Shown here in pieces: positions 33,693 through 43,380 of a stretch of 64,000 nt of DNA. The notes under the pieces were generated by a model, which did no database searches, was not told the origin of the DNA, and was given only the letters and a program-made list of their open reading frames with translations. Position 1 is the first letter of the stretch. Each line of letters starts with the position of its first letter. This DNA comes from Thermoplasmata archaeon (GTDB taxonomy: Archaea; Thermoplasmatota; Thermoplasmata; Thermoplasmatales; GCA-001856825), in assembly GCA_021817415.1 (NCBI GenBank), contig JAKAUZ010000003.1:62001-126000 (forward strand), given 5' to 3'. The position numbers and the translations under genes are program-made.

Positions 33693-35402
33693 ATGGCAGT
33701 TAGGTTTGTCGTTGATCTTTCTGAGTCGTATAGGAAAATTCTGAAAGTGAAAATGTTCCTCAAAGGTTCAAATGAAGTAGTTTCAATGCCCGTCTGGGCC
33801 CCTGGCTCATATCTTGTGAGGGATTATTCCAGAAACATTTCGTCTATTTCAGTTGAGGATGGAACAATGGTTCAACTGGACAAAACTACCTGGTCTGTGA
33901 CGTCTAACACTGATGAGATAGCACTTAGTTATGAAATATATGCTGACGATCTGTCAGTGCAGGGGACTTATGCCGATGATTCTCTTGTACTTCTGAATGG
34001 CACCAGTATATTTCTCTATCCCAGAAACGCCGGCCAGGTAAGTTACGAAGTTGAACTACTAAACTATGGAGATAAGAATATTTCGACAGGTATGCGGAAA
34101 GAAGGTGAATTATATGAAGCTGAGAATTACGATCAACTAGTGGACTCACCAATACTGATATCAAGGCATTCAATAGAAAGGTTCGATGCACTCGGGAAGA
34201 AGCACACGGTCGCCATACACGGATTCCTTAATCATGACAAGACAAAATTTGTGGAAGATCTGAGAAAGATAGTAATCTCAGAAGGGGGCATTTTTGGCTC
34301 ATTACCTTATGAGAATTACACTTTCATTGTGGTGCTTTTGCCTGACGACATCTACGGAGGACTGGAGCACAAGAACTCTACGGTGATCTTCTCAAACCAA
34401 CAGAACATCGTCAAAGATTTTGACTATAAAAATTTCCTTTCGATATTTTCCCACGAATTCTTCCATACCTGGAATGTGAAGAGGATCAGGCCTAAGACAC
34501 TGGGCCCATTTGATTACAGCAAGGAAAATTATACCGATATGCTCTGGTTCAGTGAGGGATTCACATCATACTATGAATGGCTCACACTCTGGAGGGCAGG
34601 CATAGTCAATGAGAAAGAGTATTTTGAACATCTTGCAGAGATGATCAATTATTACAGATTTATTCCAGGCCACAATACTCCCGCCTCACTTTCTTCCTTC
34701 AATACATGGACGAAACTGTACAAACCAAATGGAGACATTATAAACAGCTACGTTTCCTACTACCTGAAAGGGGAGCTGATTGCCTTTGCACTGAACATAC
34801 ACATCCTTAGGGAATCTTCAGGCTCCATTTCACTGGATGATGTTTTCAGAGCGCTTTACGCCGACTACGTCAACAGGAACAGGGGAATAACATATAGGGA
34901 GCTGAAGGAATTCATCAACAAAACACTGAAGAAAAATATTGACAAATTTGTCGATGACCTTGTCACCAGTTCGAAGGAATTGGATTTCGAAAATTACCTG
35001 AAATCTCTGTCATATGGATTCAAGTATTCGTTCCACGATGGGAATAAGGACCCCTCTGCGACGACTGGGATTGTCATACAGAACAACAGCGGAAAGTACA
35101 CAGTCTCAGGTGTCATAAAGGGTTATCCAGCACATGATGCTGGAATAAATGCAGGAGATGAATTAGTATCTATCAACGGAACCAGGTTTTCAGACAATTA
35201 CACAAGGGAATTCTCGAAGGAAATGAAAAGGTTCAAAATTGATGATCTCAAAGAATCCAGACCAGGGGATGAAATAATTCTCCACATTTTCAGGAAGAAT
35301 GTTTTGAGAGAAATACACATGAATGCAGTTGAAGAACCGAAGTGGATGAATCTGGAGAAAGCGGGTGAAAATGCTCTAATCGATAAGATCCTGAGAGGAT
35401 GA
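33693..35402 (+). CDS. M61-family peptidase (glycyl aminopeptidase-like) with PDZ domain
   Basis: A 569-residue metallopeptidase. The zinc motif HEFFH, in FSHEFFHTWNVKRI (about residue 252), is followed by the third ligand region FSEGFTSYYEWL. The N-terminal domain (MPVWAPGSYLVRDYSRN) is characteristic of M61. The C-terminus is a PDZ domain (GYPAHDAGINAGDELVSING, about 480). No signal peptide is visible, so it acts in the cytoplasm, trimming peptides, which fits with the Dpp importer. The leaderless ATG at 33693 is chosen over a TTG at 33684. Confidence 0.9.
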   Translation: MAVRFVVDLSESYRKILKVKMFLKGSNEVVSMPVWAPGSYLVRDYSRNISSISVEDGTMVQLDKTTWSVTSNTDEIALSYEIYADDLSVQGTYADDSLVLLNGTSIFLYPRNAGQVSYEVELLNYGDKNISTGMRKEGELYEAENYDQLVDSPILISRHSIERFDALGKKHTVAIHGFLNHDKTKFVEDLRKIVISEGGIFGSLPYENYTFIVVLLPDDIYGGLEHKNSTVIFSNQQNIVKDFDYKNFLSIFSHEFFHTWNVKRIRPKTLGPFDYSKENYTDMLWFSEGFTSYYEWLTLWRAGIVNEKEYFEHLAEMINYYRFIPGHNTPASLSSFNTWTKLYKPNGDIINSYVSYYLKGELIAFALNIHILRESSGSISLDDVFRALYADYVNRNRGITYRELKEFINKTLKKNIDKFVDDLVTSSKELDFENYLKSLSYGFKYSFHDGNKDPSATTGIVIQNNSGKYTVSGVIKGYPAHDAGINAGDELVSINGTRFSDNYTREFSKEMKRFKIDDLKESRPGDEIILHIFRKNVLREIHMNAVEEPKWMNLEKAGENALIDKILRG

Positions 35403-36071
35403 AACGAAATTCTTAATTTCCAGAAGCAGGGAAACAAAATCCTCTCTCTTCAGCCGACCGGTGTTCACGTTTCTTGGGCTGGGATGGTAAGAACAGTACA
35501 ATCTTATCCCGTTTAAATCGTAGTGCTTGCCATGCTTGAATTCGATTCCATTGACATCTTTCCCGCTTGCCTTTAGGTATTTGAGATAGGAATTGAAGGC
35601 GACCCTTCCAAGCACAACCACAGCTCTGAGATTTTTCATGAGGTAAATTTCATTGAAAAAATACTTCTTGCAATTTTCAAGCTCCTGAGTTGATGGTTTG
35701 TCTTCTGGAGGAACACACTTCAAAACTGCTGTGATGTACATGTCAAACAGGATCAGGCCGTCGTCCCTGGATACAGAATCTGCTTTGTTTGCTAGTCCTA
35801 CCCTGTTGAGGGAGGAAATCAGAAATGTCGCACTTTTGTCTCCCGTGAAAACACGACCTGTTCTATTTCCTCCTGTGGCCGCCGGGGCCAATCCAAGGAT
35901 GAGTATCTTTCCGTGTATATCCCCAAACCCAGGCACAGGTCTGCTCCAGAATTCTGTTCCTAGAAATCTTCCGGGCCTCTGTGCTACTCTTTCCCTAAAC
36001 TCCACCAATCTTTTGCATTCCCTGCAGTTTACAAGAACAGTATTAAGTTCCCCGATTTCACTGAACTGCAT
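35376..36071 (-). CDS. uracil-DNA glycosylase, family 5 (UDGb)
   Basis: A 231-residue DNA glycosylase that removes uracil, and in family 5 also deaminated purines. Motif 1 is GLAPAATGGNRTGRVFTGD (about residue 58) and motif 2 is HPSPRNVNTG (about 205), both characteristic of UDGb; cysteines near the N-terminus (CRECKRL) and elsewhere could bind an Fe-S cluster. ATG 36071 has GGTGAT four bases upstream; an earlier ATG at 36092 lacks a site. It starts inside the trehalose phosphatase stop and ends 27 bases inside the convergent M61 gene. Confidence 0.9.
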   Translation of the reverse strand: MQFSEIGELNTVLVNCRECKRLVEFRERVAQRPGRFLGTEFWSRPVPGFGDIHGKILILGLAPAATGGNRTGRVFTGDKSATFLISSLNRVGLANKADSVSRDDGLILFDMYITAVLKCVPPEDKPSTQELENCKKYFFNEIYLMKNLRAVVVLGRVAFNSYLKYLKASGKDVNGIEFKHGKHYDLNGIRLYCSYHPSPRNVNTGRLKREDFVSLLLEIKNFVSSSQDLID

Positions 36072-36876
36072 CCTGATCACCTTCAATATCACTACACAAC
36101 ATTTTCAACAGTTCCCTGAATTCAATGAAGCTTTCAAGCCTGAACCTGGCCTTAGTCTCACCTTCTCCAATCTTAATTGTAAGCTGATCTTTCAAAATTT
36201 CGAAAGCTTCCTCATCCGTCATGTCATCACCGGCAAAAAGGACGTACTCTCCCTCATTCATGAGTGTCCGAATCGAAATTCCCTTATTGATCCCCTTAAT
36301 TCGAAGCTCAAAAACATACTTTCCACTGTAGAGCTCAAAACCGTCTTCGGAAATACCTGCAATCGCGCGTTCGAATTCCTTTACGTGACTGCCTTTCATA
36401 TTGAAATAATGGAACTGAAGTCCCCCATGTTTATCGATTATCCTCAGGCCGGGGAACTGTTCTTGAAAATGAGCATATTTGCGAGCAAGTTGGGCAGTCT
36501 TAAGGGAATACCACTCAAAGTCCTTTATGCGGGAAACTTTTCCATATTCATCCATTGCCTCCGCACCGTGCATCGCAATAATATTGAAGCCGTCACCTAT
36601 GAAGCCGTGAATATCGTTCAAGTCCCTTCCAGTTACTATGAAGAGTTTGTATTTTTTCCTCAAACATCTAAGTGTCTCAAGAAGGTCTGAATCAGGTCTA
36701 GCCATCTCAGGGCTGCTTACGAGAGGGACCAGAGTTCCGTCATAATCAAGAAACATTTTTGTAATTTTGTTCCTCCTCTTAATCTCCTCCATCACGACAT
36801 CTATTTGGATTTTTATCATTCCTCTCTTGTAGCCAGTACCTGTAATGGGAAGCAAATTAATATATGTTTTCAGCAT
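36058..36876 (-). CDS. otsB: trehalose-6-phosphate phosphatase (OtsB type)
   Basis: A HAD-superfamily phosphatase of 272 residues as given. HAD motif I is MFLDYDGTLVPL (about residue 41), motif II FIVTGRD, and the C-terminal metal motif FAGDDMTDEEAFE. The cap domain matches trehalose phosphatases, which release trehalose from its 6-phosphate. The N-terminus is uncertain: ATGs at 36876, 36819 and 36792 are all in frame, and the core begins after the last. No trehalose-6-phosphate synthase gene is in the window. It forms an operon with the glycosylase and is divergent from the TPR gene across 35 bases. Confidence 0.85.
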   Translation of the reverse strand: MLKTYINLLPITGTGYKRGMIKIQIDVVMEEIKRRNKITKMFLDYDGTLVPLVSSPEMARPDSDLLETLRCLRKKYKLFIVTGRDLNDIHGFIGDGFNIIAMHGAEAMDEYGKVSRIKDFEWYSLKTAQLARKYAHFQEQFPGLRIIDKHGGLQFHYFNMKGSHVKEFERAIAGISEDGFELYSGKYVFELRIKGINKGISIRTLMNEGEYVLFAGDDMTDEEAFEILKDQLTIKIGEGETKARFRLESFIEFRELLKMLCSDIEGDQDAVQ

Positions 36877-36911
36877 TATGAAAAGATTTTTAGTGTTATA
36901 CGGATATTACT

Positions 36912-39206
36912 ATGATGCAGATAGGCTTGAAAATTACTATTGAAGACTCTAATTTGATCATTTCTGAAAGTATTCTAAGGAATGAAATACTACGGGACAT
37001 ATATGCAAGGGGCAAGGAAAATTCATATTACGTTTCACTAAACGAAGAGTCGTCCTCAATCCCATTATCCTGTTTCAATTTCTTCATATACAACCTTGAA
37101 TACCGGGAGGATAACCTGGACCCAGAAAGGATAGCAGAGATAGTTCATCAGAAATTCAAAAGGATATTCATTCAGGACGTACACAACATAGATAACGAGT
37201 CACTCAAGGTACTCCGGTACTATGCGATAAAACAGGGGGGCAAGATTGAAGTGTCCTCGACTGTAGAGGGGGTTCTTAGGAACTCGAAAGCCATCGCGGA
37301 ACTCATTAACCTTGGATTCAGGGTCATTTTTTATGGAGGGAGCGGTGACAATTTTTATCCTCTTTCACTTCTTAACGGCATTGCTGGAGAAAACAATAAA
37401 ATCATGTTCAGTAACGTGCCTTCTGAAACTTCAAGGAAATATGACGAGCCCTCTGCCTACAGTGAGGAAGAGCTTGAATTGCTTGAGGAAGCGGGCAATG
37501 CACTCTATGTGCTTCCATCATCATTCATAAAGTCCAAAGGGGCTGCTCTGTACAAAGATATCATTAAAATGGTCAATAAGGGAATCATCAATGAGGATAC
37601 CTACTCGTTCAGCCTTCTAGATGTCAGCATCCTCAATAAGATAAATACCAGACTGACCGAGAGAATGAAGAAGGTTATGGTCGAGTATGCAGACTTAGAG
37701 AACAATGAACTGAAGAATAAGATACTGGCTGGTCAGTTGTATTACAAGGCGGGACTATGGGCTCAGAGTGGAGAGGCCCTGAGAGAAGTGATGATAGACC
37801 TCTACAAATCCAAGGATTACAAGACCTTAGTAAATACCATGGAAACCTTGATGAAAATATCAGAGCCGACAGACAAAGACAATTTCAGGTACGCGGTTTC
37901 GCTCAACCACATAGGGAACGCAAGAAGAGCCATAAAGATTTTTGAAAAGCTCATGCAGTCTGATTACTTCCACAACAATCCACAGGACATAGTGGAGTAT
38001 GTGAAGATCGTATATGAAAGGAATGGATTCGACAGGGCAAATAGAATGCTAGAAGGCTTCGTAAGCAAAATGCATCCAGAGATCCTAGGTAACCTGTATT
38101 TGGAACTGTCATCCATTGCCATCTCAGAAGGGGACGAGGCAAACGTCGATTATCTACTGTCAAAAGCAGATGAATTGCTGAAAAGTGATAAAAGGTCCAG
38201 ATGCGAATTCAGCAGGTTAAGAGGGAATCTTTTCCTGATGAGAAAAGATCTTGACTCAGCCCTAAAGAATTATGAAAAGAGCTTTGAATTTGCCAAGGAA
38301 ATTAATGATTATGTCCTAATGGCAAAAACAATGAATAATATTGGAATCCTTTACTCTCAGGAGCTAAAAGTTTCTGAAGGACTTGAATATTTTGACCAGT
38401 CAAGGAAATACTCACTCAAAGGAGGAGACTACTCCACCTACTCCATCACCACGGCAAACATGATACCGCTTGCTTATGATCTGAACGATGAAAAATTATC
38501 TTTCAAATACCTTCAGGAAATAGAGGGCATTCCAAGATACGACAAGGAGAGTATTGCACTGGCAAATGGTTATTTCAGCATTGCAGACTGGTACGTAAGA
38601 AAGGGAGACCTGTTAAAGGCCATCGAGCAGATCAACAAGGGACTGAACTACTCGCTCGAAAAACTTAACAACTTCGAAATCTCATCATTCCTGTTCAAGC
38701 TAGCTCTTTTCAAGATAATAATCGGGCATGACGCCTCTCTCGAGTTGGAGACGGCTAGGATATTCGCTGATAAGTATTCAGAAGAGTACTCTTACTGGGA
38801 GTCGGAAATTGCATTCTTTTCAGGTGAAATTGATGAGGCAAGGAAATTTGTGCACAAAGCATATAAAGATATTGAATCCCTGGGGAACAAACAGTTGATA
38901 ATGGAAGATGGATCGAGGGATACTCTATATGAACTACTGTCTGGGGGCAACAATGTAAATACCAAGCTTTTTGCCATGCGCACTGGGTCACCCGATGTTA
39001 ATGCATACCTGATCCTCATACGATATCTGCTTATGGAGAAAACATATGAAACAGCCGAGAAAGAACTCAAACAGCTCGACAGTCCATTTTTCTACGAGCT
39101 TGGAGTGGCAGTGCTTAATGCTGTCGAAGGTAAATATTTCAGAACTTCCTATCCCGGACTGGTAAATATATATGAAGCCATAAGAAAGTCTAATCTCCCT
39201 CGCTGA
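36912..39206 (+). CDS. large TPR-repeat protein with degenerate N-terminal NTPase-like domain
   Basis: A 764-residue protein. From about residue 260 to the end it is tetratricopeptide-type helical repeats (for example SLNHIGNARRAIKIFEKL, AKTMNNIGILYSQELKVSEG). The N-terminal part has a Walker-B-like strand, FKRIFIQDVHNID (83-94), typical of STAND-type ATPases such as MalT, but the P-loop is absent: the expected position reads SESILRNEILRDIYARG. It is probably a protein-binding scaffold or regulator that lost ATP binding. The end overlaps the convergent helicase by 17 bases. Confidence 0.65.
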   Translation: MMQIGLKITIEDSNLIISESILRNEILRDIYARGKENSYYVSLNEESSSIPLSCFNFFIYNLEYREDNLDPERIAEIVHQKFKRIFIQDVHNIDNESLKVLRYYAIKQGGKIEVSSTVEGVLRNSKAIAELINLGFRVIFYGGSGDNFYPLSLLNGIAGENNKIMFSNVPSETSRKYDEPSAYSEEELELLEEAGNALYVLPSSFIKSKGAALYKDIIKMVNKGIINEDTYSFSLLDVSILNKINTRLTERMKKVMVEYADLENNELKNKILAGQLYYKAGLWAQSGEALREVMIDLYKSKDYKTLVNTMETLMKISEPTDKDNFRYAVSLNHIGNARRAIKIFEKLMQSDYFHNNPQDIVEYVKIVYERNGFDRANRMLEGFVSKMHPEILGNLYLELSSIAISEGDEANVDYLLSKADELLKSDKRSRCEFSRLRGNLFLMRKDLDSALKNYEKSFEFAKEINDYVLMAKTMNNIGILYSQELKVSEGLEYFDQSRKYSLKGGDYSTYSITTANMIPLAYDLNDEKLSFKYLQEIEGIPRYDKESIALANGYFSIADWYVRKGDLLKAIEQINKGLNYSLEKLNNFEISSFLFKLALFKIIIGHDASLELETARIFADKYSEEYSYWESEIAFFSGEIDEARKFVHKAYKDIESLGNKQLIMEDGSRDTLYELLSGGNNVNTKLFAMRTGSPDVNAYLILIRYLLMEKTYETAEKELKQLDSPFFYELGVAVLNAVEGKYFRTSYPGLVNIYEAIRKSNLPR

Positions 39207-40752
39207 GGAAAGTATCCATTGTAGTCTGCTTTATCCCGCTCCTTTTTTCATTCAGGATGTTTTTCATTGATTTTTCCTTTCGTTCAGAAATATAAAGGTA
39301 AGAGACATCGCGAGAATCGTTCATTACCAATATTATAGCTCTTCCTTTCCCGAACCTGCCGGTCCTTCCCCTCCTCTGAATCGACCTAATTTCGCTCGGA
39401 ACAGGCTCATAAAAAATCACCAGGTCTGCAGAAGGTATATCCAGACCCTCCTCTCCCACCTGCGTAGCTACAAGGATCCTAGTATCTCCCATCTTGAATC
39501 TTTCAATTATTTTTTTCTGATCCTTCTGTTTCAAGCCCTCGTCATTCCCGTGAGAACTCTGTCCTACAAACTTCTCGCAAGCATACCCCTCATTCCTGAG
39601 AAAGTTGGAAAGGATGGAAGAAGTTATCCTGAAATGACAGAAAATGATTGCCTTTTCAAACTCAATCTCTTCCAGGATATCCTTTATCTTTGCCATTTTT
39701 GGAGTGTGGTTTTTTACCGGTGACCCGATCAATCTCTGAGACTCTTTCTCTATCCTTACAAATCTCTCGTCTTTGAACAACTTATTTTGCTTGACGTTTT
39801 CCTTCTTTATCTCCGTTAGATACTCCAAGAAGGGTGCACCTCCCTGAGTCTCCGCAAATTCTAACAGATAATCAACCATTATTGCTTGGGTCCTCAGTCT
39901 TGCAGCTGAATAAAAAGTTCTGTTTCCTTTTCTGATTTCCTGGGAAATGCTTTCGCCAGTTTCTATGATTTCCTTTCTGGATTTTCCAGTGAGATGCGGG
40001 ATAAACCATTTAAGCCTTTCAATAATGCTGTCATAATATTCCTTCAAATTAGATACGATATGTTTCAGTTCTGGTGGCATGTCAAGCCTTACCCACTCTA
40101 TTTCCACGCCCTTCATGTACTCTGAGACGTCGGAAGAATTTTCGTCCCTTATCTCTACCGTTTCTATATGTAGATTTTTCATTATATCGTCAATCCTCTC
40201 CCTGTTTGATCCAGGAGAAGCAGTCATTCCAATGATTCTCGATCTTCCCTCTAAAAACGATGCTATTTCAACGTAAGAATAATCTCCAACCGCCCTGTGA
40301 GCCTCGTCAAAGATCACAACCTTAATGTCACCTACAATATCCTGTATTAACTCCCTGTCATTATCAACCACCTGCGGAGTTGAGACGATTATTCGGGCAT
40401 TTTTGTATAAGGTTTTCCTTTCATTCTTCTTTACCTCTCCGGTTACTTCGACAATCTGTTCAGCAGGCAAATCTATGAATCTCCTGAGGCTGCCTAGGTG
40501 CTGGTTAACCAGTGGACGAGTGGGGGCAAGAAAGAGGGCTTTCCCTCCACCCTCAATAAGTCTGGAAATGGCGATTATTGCAATGATTGTCTTCCCCAGA
40601 GCAGTAGGAAGAATTATCAATGTATTCTTTGTTACAGCTGTTGACGCAATTCTATCTTGGTACTCTCTCTTCTCTATTAGCTCAGTCCTCAGGATTGGAG
40701 AATCATTCACAGAATAGAGCAACTTAATGGAATTTAAAAAGTTACCTCCCAT
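39190..40752 (-). CDS. Hef/FANCM-like DNA helicase without nuclease domain
   Basis: A 520-residue superfamily 2 helicase. Walker A is LPTALGKTI (48-56), Walker B FDEAHRAVGD, motif III GMTASPGS, and motif VI QRRGRTGRFGKG. The insert between the RecA domains matches Hef. Euryarchaeal Hef has an XPF-type nuclease and HhH domain after the helicase; here the protein ends about 20 residues after motif VI. Helicase-only Hef proteins occur in Thermoplasmata and probably process stalled forks with a separate nuclease. The ATG at 40752 begins a monocistronic gene. Confidence 0.88.
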   Translation of the reverse strand: MGGNFLNSIKLLYSVNDSPILRTELIEKREYQDRIASTAVTKNTLIILPTALGKTIIAIIAISRLIEGGGKALFLAPTRPLVNQHLGSLRRFIDLPAEQIVEVTGEVKKNERKTLYKNARIIVSTPQVVDNDRELIQDIVGDIKVVIFDEAHRAVGDYSYVEIASFLEGRSRIIGMTASPGSNRERIDDIMKNLHIETVEIRDENSSDVSEYMKGVEIEWVRLDMPPELKHIVSNLKEYYDSIIERLKWFIPHLTGKSRKEIIETGESISQEIRKGNRTFYSAARLRTQAIMVDYLLEFAETQGGAPFLEYLTEIKKENVKQNKLFKDERFVRIEKESQRLIGSPVKNHTPKMAKIKDILEEIEFEKAIIFCHFRITSSILSNFLRNEGYACEKFVGQSSHGNDEGLKQKDQKKIIERFKMGDTRILVATQVGEEGLDIPSADLVIFYEPVPSEIRSIQRRGRTGRFGKGRAIILVMNDSRDVSYLYISERKEKSMKNILNEKRSGIKQTTMDTFLSEGD

Positions 40753-40782
40753 ATGTTTTTATTCTAATAAAGATGAGTAATC

Positions 40783-41733
40783 GTGCCTCTGGTACTCAAT
40801 CTGGCAATCTCAATTTTCATCTTGATGTTATCCTCAGTGCTGCTGTCAGAATCAATTGAGGCATTTGGGAGCAAATTGTCTCTGTCACACAGTTTTACCG
40901 GTGCGATTATTTCGCCCATGTTCACTTCTCTTCCCGAACTCGTCGTCCTAGTCACATCCATCATTATACTGGGTAGAATTTCTGGATCAGAAATAGCTGC
41001 AGGCACAATTATAGGGGAGCCATTCATGGTATCTTCACTGGGATTTGCTGCTATGGCAATTTCTTACATGATCGGGAAAAATGGTCTCAGGGCGAGGGAT
41101 ATTGACCCGGTAATTCCAAGGACTTTCCTGATAATGGCGGGAACATTCCCCATCATGTTGATTCCTGCACTGTTTGGCGGTATGCTGCTCAGGGTTTTTG
41201 TAATAGTGTTATTGATCATCCTCTACATTCTCATTGTCAGATACTTTACAAGACATAGAAGGAATTCCCAAAATAATGGAAATCAAGAGGGAAGGAAATT
41301 CAAATCTACCATAATCATTTTGATTTCCGGAATCATTCTCCTTCTAATAGGATCCGTCTTAATAGTCAATTCAATAAACGACATCTCGATTCAGTATCAT
41401 TTGAATGCTGAGATCACTGCCCTCTTCCTTGTCCCTATAGGAACGATCATCCCGGAGACAATGGTCGCAGTGATATGGGCCTACAAAGGGAAGATTAATC
41501 TTGCCATAGGAGCGCTGATCGGAGAGGAATTCTTATTCACCACAATCTACCCGATAATTGGAATACTTTTCACTAAATGGGTTGTATACTGGCAGGGAAG
41601 TCTAGCTGTAGTACTGACATCAATCTTTTCCATTTTGGCAGGTATCTCCCTAATCGGTAAAAACAGAAGAATACTGGCACTGTTATTCTCATTCTTTACT
41701 CTAATAATATTTATAATATTAATCGTATACTAA
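40783..41733 (+). CDS. calcium/cation antiporter (CaCA superfamily) membrane protein
   Basis: A 316-residue protein of about ten membrane helices starting with GTG at 40783. The two alpha-repeat motifs are visible: the first around SPMFTSLPELVVLVTS and SEIAAGTIIGEPFM, the second around VPIGTIIPETMVAVIWAY and GALIGEEFL, with the acidic residues (PE-, GE-) that bind cations. Family members exchange Na+ or H+ for Ca2+. A hydrophilic loop (HRRNSQNNGNQEGRK) separates the halves. Substrate is inferred from the family. It is monocistronic. Confidence 0.82.
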   Translation: MPLVLNLAISIFILMLSSVLLSESIEAFGSKLSLSHSFTGAIISPMFTSLPELVVLVTSIIILGRISGSEIAAGTIIGEPFMVSSLGFAAMAISYMIGKNGLRARDIDPVIPRTFLIMAGTFPIMLIPALFGGMLLRVFVIVLLIILYILIVRYFTRHRRNSQNNGNQEGRKFKSTIIILISGIILLLIGSVLIVNSINDISIQYHLNAEITALFLVPIGTIIPETMVAVIWAYKGKINLAIGALIGEEFLFTTIYPIIGILFTKWVVYWQGSLAVVLTSIFSILAGISLIGKNRRILALLFSFFTLIIFIILIVY

Positions 41734-41804
41734 ATTTTTGGTAAAACCAATAAATGTGAAAACATTAAAATATGCTCTTTCAATCATGGTCTATGAGAGG
41801 AATT

Positions 41805-42455
41805 ATGGACCTATCGCTTTCCGATATTAAAAGAGATCTACTTTCAGGGAAGCCAATTGTAATTTTTGACTTCAAAGGGAGAGAAGAAGAGACCGATATG
41901 GTATATTATGGTGGTGCGGTCACGTGGGAATCTATAAATACCCTGAGAAAGGAGGCAGGAGGCCTTATCTGTTACGTTACTGGGGAGGATGAAGCACAGG
42001 AAATGGGCCTTAACTTTCTTACAGAAGAGTGGAAATCCCATCCAGTATATTCAAGACTCATAAAGAAACCAGCATACGGGGATTACCCATCCTTCACAAT
42101 CTGGGTAAATCACATCGAGACTGGGACAGGCATTTCGGATTCAGACAGGGCTAAAACAATCAGGGAACTGCACAACTTGGTTCAGATGTATGACGGCACA
42201 AAGATGAATCACTTTCTGAATAATTTCTATGCACCGGGTCACGTCCCGATCCTCGCATCAAGGGGGCTGGAAAACAGAAAGGGTCATACTGAACTGGTCA
42301 CTACCCTTGCCGATAAGCTCGGTCTACCTAGGTCTATGGTCATAGCGGAGATGCTTGACAATGGAAAAGCATTGAACGTGGAAAAAGCCAAGTATTATTC
42401 AATGTCCAGAGGATTGAAGTTCATAAGGGGAGAAGATATTTTAAAGGGGTTGTAA
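41805..42455 (+). CDS. ribB: 3,4-dihydroxy-2-butanone 4-phosphate synthase
   Basis: A 216-residue RibB that converts ribulose-5-phosphate to the four-carbon riboflavin precursor. Landmarks are IVIFDFKGREEETDMVYYG near the N-terminus (acidic metal-binding residues), the substrate region NHIETGTGISDSDRAKTI about 108, and HTELVTTLADKLGL about 165. ATG 41805 has AGAGGA at 41795-41800 as ribosome-binding site; in-frame ATGs at 41772 and 41793 are less likely. It heads the ribB-ribC-ribH operon, with the TATA element near 41765-41773. Confidence 0.93.
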   Translation: MDLSLSDIKRDLLSGKPIVIFDFKGREEETDMVYYGGAVTWESINTLRKEAGGLICYVTGEDEAQEMGLNFLTEEWKSHPVYSRLIKKPAYGDYPSFTIWVNHIETGTGISDSDRAKTIRELHNLVQMYDGTKMNHFLNNFYAPGHVPILASRGLENRKGHTELVTTLADKLGLPRSMVIAEMLDNGKALNVEKAKYYSMSRGLKFIRGEDILKGL

Positions 42456-42458
42456 GCA

Positions 42459-42929
42459 TTGGTCAGGTACGGAGTAGTTGACACAACTTTCTCAAGAGTA
42501 GATATGGCCAAGTTTGCCATTGCATCAATAAGAAAAGAAGATCCTGATGCTGAGATAATGAGATACACTGTACCCGGAATAAAGGACCTTCCTGCAGGGG
42601 CCGTAAAACTTTTTGACGATGGATGCGAAGGGGTAATAACTCTTGGTTGGGTTGGCAGGACAAAACTGGATAAATATAGTTATCTTGCTACGAGTATAGG
42701 ACTGATTCAAGCGCAGGTACTCAACCACAAGCATGTGATTGATGTCACAGTCCATGAAGATGAGGTGGAAGATGAACACCTATTTGAACTGGCGAAAGAC
42801 CGTGCGTCTAAACACGCAGTGAACCTTGTAAAACTTCTGAAGGATGGCGGAAATGCACTCAGGGAAAATGCAGGAAAAGGATTAAGACAAGGATATAATA
42901 ATGTTGGTTCTATATCAGAGGAGGATTAA
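42459..42929 (+). CDS. ribC: riboflavin synthase (archaeal type)
   Basis: A 156-residue archaeal riboflavin synthase, which dismutates two 6,7-dimethyl-8-ribityllumazines to riboflavin. It begins MVRYGVVDTTFSRVDMAKFA and carries VPGIKDLPAGAVKLF. The archaeal enzyme is a pentamer homologous to lumazine synthase rather than to bacterial RibE, and the next gene is its paralogue, in agreement. TTG at 42459 lies three bases after the ribB stop. The family start and length (about 155) match. Confidence 0.92.
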   Translation: MVRYGVVDTTFSRVDMAKFAIASIRKEDPDAEIMRYTVPGIKDLPAGAVKLFDDGCEGVITLGWVGRTKLDKYSYLATSIGLIQAQVLNHKHVIDVTVHEDEVEDEHLFELAKDRASKHAVNLVKLLKDGGNALRENAGKGLRQGYNNVGSISEED

Positions 42930-42930
42930 T

Positions 42931-43353
42931 ATGACAAAAATAGGAATCGTGGCTTCAGAGTTCAACTATGACATAACATACTTGATGACCAAGAAGGCTC
43001 AGGAACACGCTGAACTGCTTGGCGTAAAAACTGAGACGGTAAAGGTACCGGGAGTGTTCGACACTCCTTTTGCAGTGAAGAGGATGCTTTCCAAAAGGGA
43101 TATAGATGCTGTTGCAGTCATAGGGGCCGTAATAAAGGGAGAAACAAAACACGATGATCTGGTGGTAAATCAGGCAGTAAGAAAGCTCATAGATCTTTCC
43201 CAGGAATTCAACAAGCCAGTCACGCTCGGCGTAATCGGCCCTGGAGCAACTCATGACCAGGCAGTAGCCAGACTGGAAGAATATTCTTCAAGGGCAGTTG
43301 AGTCAGCAGTCAAATTGTTGAGGTCAGCAGAATCAATTGAGAAAATTAAATGA
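42931..43353 (+). CDS. ribH: 6,7-dimethyl-8-ribityllumazine synthase
   Basis: A 140-residue lumazine synthase that joins the RibB product with 5-amino-6-ribitylaminouracil. It starts MTKIGIVASEFNYDITYL and has VPGVFDTPFAVKRM, GAVIKGETKHDDLV and GVIGPGATHDQAV, with the catalytic His in KHDD. The ATG at 42931 is preferred over one at 42901 because GAGGAGG (42920-42926) is the ribosome-binding site. It follows ribC by one base and ends the operon in front of an A/T-rich terminator. Confidence 0.93.
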   Translation: MTKIGIVASEFNYDITYLMTKKAQEHAELLGVKTETVKVPGVFDTPFAVKRMLSKRDIDAVAVIGAVIKGETKHDDLVVNQAVRKLIDLSQEFNKPVTLGVIGPGATHDQAVARLEEYSSRAVESAVKLLRSAESIEKIK

Positions 43354-43380
43354 TTCTCTACTTTCAGTTGCTATCCAAAA

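Noticed and set aside
35698-36690. A 330-codon plus-strand open frame
   Set aside because: It lies antisense to the uracil-DNA glycosylase and trehalose phosphatase genes, both of which have complete family motifs. The frame has no recognisable domain and no ribosome-binding site.
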